The position numbers and the translations under genes were made by a program. This document shows, in pieces, positions 58,599 to 64,000 of a stretch of 64,000 nucleotides of DNA. Source of the DNA: Polytrichum commune (Eukaryota > Streptophyta > Polytrichopsida > Polytrichales > Polytrichaceae); NCBI GenBank assembly GCA_950295325.1, contig OX485806.1, forward strand, positions 25,854,001 to 25,918,000, given 5' to 3'. The notes below the pieces were generated by a model. It saw only the letters and a program-made list of their open reading frames with translations, was not told where the DNA came from and did not search any database. Within the stretch, counting starts at the first letter, position 1, and the number at the start of each line of letters is the position of its first letter.

Positions 58599-59940
58599 TT
58601 GAAGGTGACTTATTTTGTAAGGAGGATTTTATTGTGGGCTTCGGTGGTGCGGGCTTTGGTGGTGGTGTGGCATCAAGACCATCAACAACTGGACGTGGTG
58701 TGGCACAAAGAATTTTGCAATAGGAGGCTAGGGGTTCGAGGCGCGCTCAATTGCCTCAGGCACAAGCCAATTTCGCACCTTGCAACGAGTTCGGGCAAGC
58801 ACCATTGGTGAGCTCCGAAGCATTTCTTTATAATGATTTTCAAGGTGTTGGTGGAATTAGGGGGGATCAGAGTTTAGGCCATAGAGGTGGTAGAACCGGG
58901 AGTCAAGGCCGGGGTCGTGGAGCAGCTGCTACAAAACCCACAAAAGGGAAGAATTTTGTGCCGCACGAGGAACGGCAGCTTGCTAGAAGCGTTTTAGCAA
59001 TTTCATAGGAGATCCAATTGTAGGCAATCAGCAGAAAAGCAGTGCATTCTGGGAGAGGATTTACGAACATTACAAAAGCTTTAATCCGGTAGTTCATCGG
59101 GGTGCGCGGTCTTTAGAGTCAAAGTGGGGCGTCATTAAGCACGATGCCCTCAAGTTCATGGGATGCTATCAACAAATTAAATGGTTGAATAAATCGGGAG
59201 TAGGTGAGGTCGATATCATTCGCATGGCCAAAGAGTACGTTGTACCGCACAAAGAGCACAAAAAATGGTGAGTTCACATACGAACATTGCTGGTCAATTG
59301 TTAAAGATTATCCGCGGTGGGCTGATGGTGTGACGACCACGAGGTAGTGAACTCCTTTGAAAAGGAAATCCGTGTCTTTAGAGCATGAGTCCCAAGTGGA
59401 CACCACTGAATTTGTGGGTGTTGTGGATTCTCCACTCAAGTCCAACATGTCATTGAGGGACCGATCCACAGGGACGAAGGCGGCGAAGGAGATACAACGA
59501 TCAAACAAGATTTTTAAAAATGCGGCGAACCGTCAAGCCATGGCCACAGAGGCAATCGCTGATGCCCAAATTCGTAAAATGAGTGTTCTCGAGGATCAAA
59601 ATATGATTATACTAATGCAAACCATCGACTCCTCGGTAACACTGACCGCCCATGAATATTTCCGCCTACATCAAGAGGAGGAATTGGAAAAACTTCGCAA
59701 GCGTCTCGCGGAGAAGGCAGAACGAGAAAGGCAAGAACGCGAAGACGGTGAAGCAAGGAAGAGGATGGAGGCTGCTAGAAAAGGAGAGGTTGCGGAGGCC
59801 GAAGCCGTGAAGACAGGGAAACGATTTGGCAAATGCAGAGTATGAGCGGCCACATTGACAGACGATAAGATTTCGATGCGGAGCTCGAGGAATTTGAGAG
59901 TGATCATGAGCAACATGAAGGTGATTTTGAAGATGCGCAT
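58599..59940 (+). pseudogene. Myb/SANT-like ORF2 of the second Harbinger element, broken
   Basis: The reading starts with a Gly-rich segment, then a TAG (about 58721), then RGGRTGSQGRGRGAAATKPT and NFVPHEERQLARSVLAIS. A frameshift at about 59010 leads into DPIVGNQQKSSAFWERIYEH and SLESKWGVIKHDALKFMGCY. A further frameshift near 59268 gives FTYEHCWSIVKDYPRWADG, then stops, then the intact 162-codon C-terminal part with RDRSTGTKAAKEIQRSNK and a long Glu/Arg/Lys coiled coil. This is the order of the plant PIF-element Myb/SANT (NAM-associated-like) protein that binds the ends for transposition. At least two frameshifts and three stops make this copy non-functional. Confidence 0.75.
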
Positions 59941-60520
59941 TTCACTTAATTGAATATTTGTAAATCATTATTTTGCGCATTTTGCACATGGATGGGAGCT
60001 GTTTTTGGCAGAGTTTTGTGAAGCTTAAACTTTGGGAATTGTTTTCCGCTTGGAATTTTTTTTTCAATTTTTTTTTGCGTTGGCTTAGGCAGGCTTTTGT
60101 TTACATATGAAAAAAAATTGGAAAAATTGGAAATTTGGATAAAATTAAATATTTTTATAATTCAAATTAATCAGGAATGAAGAGTTGGGATGCATTGGGA
60201 TAGTATGGCATTGGTTTCATATTTATTGGCTTATACATACATGTTTGTTTGTTGATAATCCGGAAGTTGTGGCCTCTCAAGCCCGTACTCTTTCGCGCCC
60301 AAGTTATGGAGATGAAATGCGGCACGATATTTCATACCGTAATGGTGTAGAGTATGATGGAATAGAGCATGTGTCTTTGAATGAGCCCACTTCATGGAAT
60401 GTTTATGGACAAGATAATTATAATATGCATAACTTGGAGGTAGAGGAAGAGGTGAACATCGGCTTGACACTAAACGGAAACCGATATTACCATTGATTAT
60501 GTAAGTATTTCAAATACATA

Positions 60521-61820
60521 TTATGTCATATGAGTGGCACCTTTTAGTACCCACAAATGTTCTATCAAGTCACTCCTTAATTCAAAATAAGTGTCGCAAT
60601 TCTCTACCTCTTTTGTACTTTCTATCAATTGTTCAAAAGACAGCCCATGGCGTAATGGTACCGCATCTTCTCTCAATTCCAAAATGATGTCTTCAAGTCC
60701 TTCTATGTCCGCTTCGTCTTCGATTATCATATTATGGATGATACAACACGCGAACATGATGTTTATAATGATCTCCATACTCCAAAACCGGGATGGATTT
60801 TGGAGAATCGCAAACCGCGCTTATAAAACACCGAAACATCGTTCAACATCTTTTCGCACGGCTTCTTGCCGCTCCGCAAAGTAAGCAATTTTCTCGTCTT
60901 GAGGTTCATGAATGCTTTGAATAAAGCATGCCCACTCTGGATAGATTCCATCAATGAGCAAATAATAACAATCGTAATTGCTTCCGTTCACTTGAAAACT
61001 CATATCACAAGCCTCAGAAGAGAGCATATTATGGATCAAGGGAGACCTGTCAAGCACATTTAAATCATTGTTAGAACCGGACAATAAAAAAAAAAACATG
61101 CCAAATATGCAGATCCCTATCTGCAACGGCCTCCTAAATGATAGACATATTGCCATCTTTGTCTCCAAAATCCCCCTGCTAAGCAATGGGACAATTCTTC
61201 CAAACATAGTGCATGCAATCGAGAGACGCGAACATGCCGGGGAACCCGCGATCATGATTAATAGCCAGTTGTTTCTCAAAGTCTTCCTGAGTTGGTTGCC
61301 TCAGATGATGATCTTCAAACTCCGCCCTAATTGCCAAACAAAATCTCTTCATACACTCCATAGCTGTGTTTTCACTTGTTCGGCAATATTCATCCGTGGC
61401 ATCTCCCGACAAACCATAACAAAGCATTCGTAGCACAGATGTGCACTTTTGGTGCGATGAAAGTCCTACATACCCACACGCATCTACTTTTTGGACAAAA
61501 TAATTGTCTCGTTGAGAAACCTTCTTCATGATCGTCAGAAAAAATGAACGTTGCATGCGATAGCGTCTATGGAACAAATTTGGCCCATACACCGGCTCGT
61601 CATAATAATAATCAGAGATCATGCGATAATGCATCTCAATCCTAAACCGCTCAATGTTAGGGGATTTTCCAGGCCGGGATCCACCACGAATTGATGGTAA
61701 TGCTTGTTTGGGATTCACAAACCCTAATTCCAATACAAAGTTTACTACGACATCATCCTCATCATCATCATCAAGGAGGCGTTGCCTGCCCGCCCTAAAC
61801 TGTGCGCGCCAAGCATCCAT
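60521..61820 (-). pseudogene. PIF/ALP1-like DDE transposase of the second Harbinger element, broken
   Basis: The minus-strand gene begins MDAWRAQFRAGRQRLLDDDD and reads through RRYRMQRSFFLTIMKKV, TSVLRMLCYGLSGDATDEYC and GFPGMFASLDCMHYVWKNCP (first Asp). Lesions follow: TAG for the expected Trp at 61179-61181, TAG at 61134-61136, one extra base in an 11-base homopolymer at 61086-61096, and TAA for the expected Gln at 60821-60823. Between and after them the text continues with SGSNNDLNVLDRSP, YYLLIDGIYPEWACF (second Asp), DVERCFGVL (Glu) and ARFAILQNPSRFW, ending at 60521. The catalytic triad is still readable, but the gene is dead as sequenced. Confidence 0.85.
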
Positions 61821-61959
61821 GGAAACCAAAACAAAAAACGTGATCAAGAGTAGTGGAGAGCAGTGGAAAACAATGAATCACTGCCCAAAACGTCCCAAAA
61901 TCACGTAGAGTGTTCCTTCACTAATCAGCACCGACACTAGTAACCCACTTTATTTCTAC

Positions 61960-62120
61960 AATCAACATGTCTCCGACGAAGCTACAGAAACAGACTCCCA
62001 CGTTATTCCTACAATCAACCCGTCTCCGACGAAGCTACAAAAACTACAGAAGCTACAGAAACAGACTCCCACTTTATTCCTACAATCAACCCGTCTCCGA
62101 CGAAGCTACAGAAACAGACT
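61960..62120 (+). repeat. ~53-bp tandem repeats near the right end of the second Harbinger
   Basis: Three units with ACAATCAAC(A/C)(T/C)GTCTCCGACG, GAAGCTACAGAAACAGACTC and ACTTTATTCCT blocks. The middle unit has an extra AAACTACAGAAGCTAC insertion. They lie upstream of the transposase start, possibly in its promoter. Confidence 0.8.
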
Positions 62121-62413
62121 CCGACCTCAAGTTATATAGCTGGAAGGTAATCACTGCCAGCAAGGTCCAAGCTGGGCCTTGGATCAGGGGCGGGAGGGAG
62201 AGGATCGAAAGTGGAAAGTGGACAGTTGGATTATTTTTGGCCAGTTTCGGACATGTCATTACAGAGAATATTCTTGACATTTTTTCTCTTGTGGAGCCAG
62301 TATGCAAGTAACGGTGGGGGAGTGCCCCCCTAAAAAAATTTAGTGCATGCTTGGAGCCCTTCAAAGCGCATTTCAAGAGCCTGCCTTTCTGCCCAAGGGA
62401 GGAGATGCTCTTA

Positions 62414-64000
62414 GACATCATATGTAGAAGTTATGGTGGTCTGAAGCTGCTGGGGGGTTCTAGCCCCAGCGGCTAAGGGAAAATGTCTACTTGGCCCCAA
62501 CCCTTGTAGAGAGACAAAAGGATACTTGACGGTGGGGTAGGGGCCCCGCCCAAAGTCCCAGAGGCTTCTATGGGTGAGGCGGCTTAGCCGACCGACCCCC
62601 CCGGAGCATACTTGGCAATTTGCTCCGGGTAGTTATAGTGTTGTTTTGGCAACACAATGATCAACTCAAGATTAAAGTGGACTTCCATGGATGGAAGTCC
62701 ACCTTAGCCATTGGCTACCTACTAAGGGGAGAGTCCCGAATGCATGTGTAGGAGGGTTTGGTGACCAAGCTATGAGCTTGAAGGTCCGTGGTATTGGGAG
62801 CTAACCATGCATGTGCATGGGATGTGCAGGTTAGCGCTCGTGGCACTTGCTAGGTTGGGAGGCACTCAAGCTAAGTTAAGGAAACCTAACAAGGGTTGCG
62901 ACATTGGACTAGAATTTTTGACACTTGGAATACGACCAAAAACCGGAGGGCTTTGCCTTTGGAGTTGGACGAAGTGCATTATGTAGGGAATCTAAATAAT
63001 CTAAGTGCATCATTTTAATGCATGTACTTCTTCAATATAGTGAGACATCATATCATTTTCATATTCAATACAAAATGGCCAATATTATGTTTTTTTTCAG
63101 TGAAGTGTTGCAAAAAAGTTTGAAAGTTTGAGTGAAGTGTGATTATTTCGAAGCCCTTCACATTGCAATGCATGTCCACACTTCAAACTTGAACACTAGT
63201 TTGAAGTACCAAATTAGGGAATCAAGCTCTGCAATTCTCTCAACCATGGGACAAATTAAATGATTCCAATACACAGAATAGGAGAAATGCAACACCGAAG
63301 CCCTACATCAGCATAGCAACGTGGAAAAGAAGAAGTCACCAGCACCAAATATGAGAATTGCAAGAAGCCTTCATCAAATTATTCAACAGAAAGTATTGAA
63401 CTCATGCATATTATTGGGTGCCTATATTAAGAGTAAAAAAATCATAGTTTGTATGTCCAATAAATTCTAAGAATATTATTTTTGATTGTGAATAATTTTG
63501 TAATATGCAATGACAATGACAATGACCTCTCCTAGGAAATATCCCATAACATATATCTTGAAACTCGTAGAAAAACATAAGTGCAAGTAAATAACATATG
63601 AGAGTACTTCATACATCACACGCATAACTCATCAAAGTAGATGTAAGGCTTGCCCTTTTGAGGTAAAAAATACCAGCTCATGCTCAACCACGCATGTCTC
63701 AAAACCTTAAATTAAGGTTGAGATTGTCATTTGTTTAGAACAAATGCATATATGCTCCTATGCCATGACCAGATTATCTCTTTAGCTGAGCAATGTTATG
63801 AGCCTTCATTTGACATTCAAAGCTTCAAAAATCAAAACATGCTTCAAGGGAAAAAAAATAAAAACACGTAAATAATAAAAAATGAACCCTCGAGAGAATA
63901 AAATACAAGTTCCATAGTTTCCTACTCTTCACATTGGCTACCATGCTGGATATCCAACCCAAAATCTCTTGCCCCATAGCAAGCACCTTAATCATTGGGC
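62414..64000. other. flanking DNA, nothing firm recognised
   Basis: A 26-bp inverted repeat GTGGACTTCCATGGATGGAA.. (62677-62702, 12-bp arms) and a CAATGA triplet near 63510 are the only patterns noted. No gene recognised. Confidence 0.35.

Larger units (their letters stand above)
56076..62410. mobile_element. second PIF/Harbinger element (GAGCATCTCC family), decayed
   Basis: A 6335-bp element whose ends read GAGCATCTCCACCCTGCCG and, in reverse complement, GAGCATCTCCTCCCTTGGG, with TTA duplicated at 56073-56075 and 62411-62413. GAGCATCTCC termini with TTA are typical of plant PIF/Harbinger elements. It encodes a degraded Myb/SANT-like gene (plus strand) and a degraded transposase (minus strand) that converge near 60.5 kb. 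Its proteins belong to a different lineage from the element at 48489-54558. It also holds about 1.6 kb of GC-rich DNA near the left end and a copy of the 190-bp dispersed repeat (57718-57910). Confidence 0.88.

Overview
The window looks like nuclear DNA of a land plant with a large, transposon-rich genome. The evidence is one intron-containing plant-type pectate lyase gene with GT-AG introns, interstitial TTTAGGG repeats, a tRNA-derived SINE, many MITEs, and CACTA, hAT and PIF/Harbinger remnants. The species cannot be told from sequence alone. The rather divergent pectate lyase and the mix of Harbinger lineages are compatible with a non-flowering vascular plant, but that is a weak inference. 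Much of the decay consists of stop codons explained by C-to-T change, as expected in methylated repeats.

Layout. 0-16 kb: AT-rich intergenic DNA with several MITE families. These include a TAA-flanked element whose interior is a 72-bp satellite array (4575-5502), two inverted copies of a 0.5-kb MITE (3983-4496 and 14984-15510), and a 1.6-kb field of degenerate ~47-bp repeats with a TA-flanked MITE inside it. 17-24 kb: a CACTA-type terminus with a dense TAGTCAT/ATGACTA motif field, an unrecognised decayed coding block (about 19.0-19.8 kb) and a decayed HARBI1-like transposase. 24-36 kb: more MITEs, among them two inverted copies of one hAT-type family, each with a perfect 8-bp target duplication, foldback hairpins, and a SINE with a 10-bp target duplication. 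36-40 kb: the only convincing host gene, a four-exon pectate lyase (36833-39736), with repeated DNA both upstream and downstream. 40.7-45.5 kb: a TIR element next to (CACTA)7, then a CACTA TNP2-type transposase remnant with a recognisable right terminus. 48.5-54.6 kb: a nearly intact PIF/Harbinger element. 55.4-55.6 kb: a hAT dimerisation-domain scrap. 56.1-62.4 kb: a second, older PIF/Harbinger element of a different lineage. 62.4-64 kb: unassigned DNA.

Most interesting system. The 6.07-kb Harbinger element at 48489-54558 has long G/C-run terminal inverted repeats, a 3-bp ATA target duplication and three coding units. A plus-strand Myb/SANT-like protein and a minus-strand DDE transposase are the standard pair. 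The third unit, on the minus strand immediately upstream of the transposase, is a seven-exon Ulp1/SENP-type (peptidase C48) gene. All its splice sites and reading phases are consistent. Its last exon reads, apart from a single TGA, in the same frame into the transposase N-terminal region. This suggests a SUMO-protease-like domain captured by, and possibly once fused to, a Harbinger transposase. The catalytic His, Gln and Cys are kept, but the Asp position is Asn. The transposase itself is interrupted by one extra A in an 11-A run.

Limits: all homology calls are from motif recognition by eye. No database search, alignment program or splice predictor was run.
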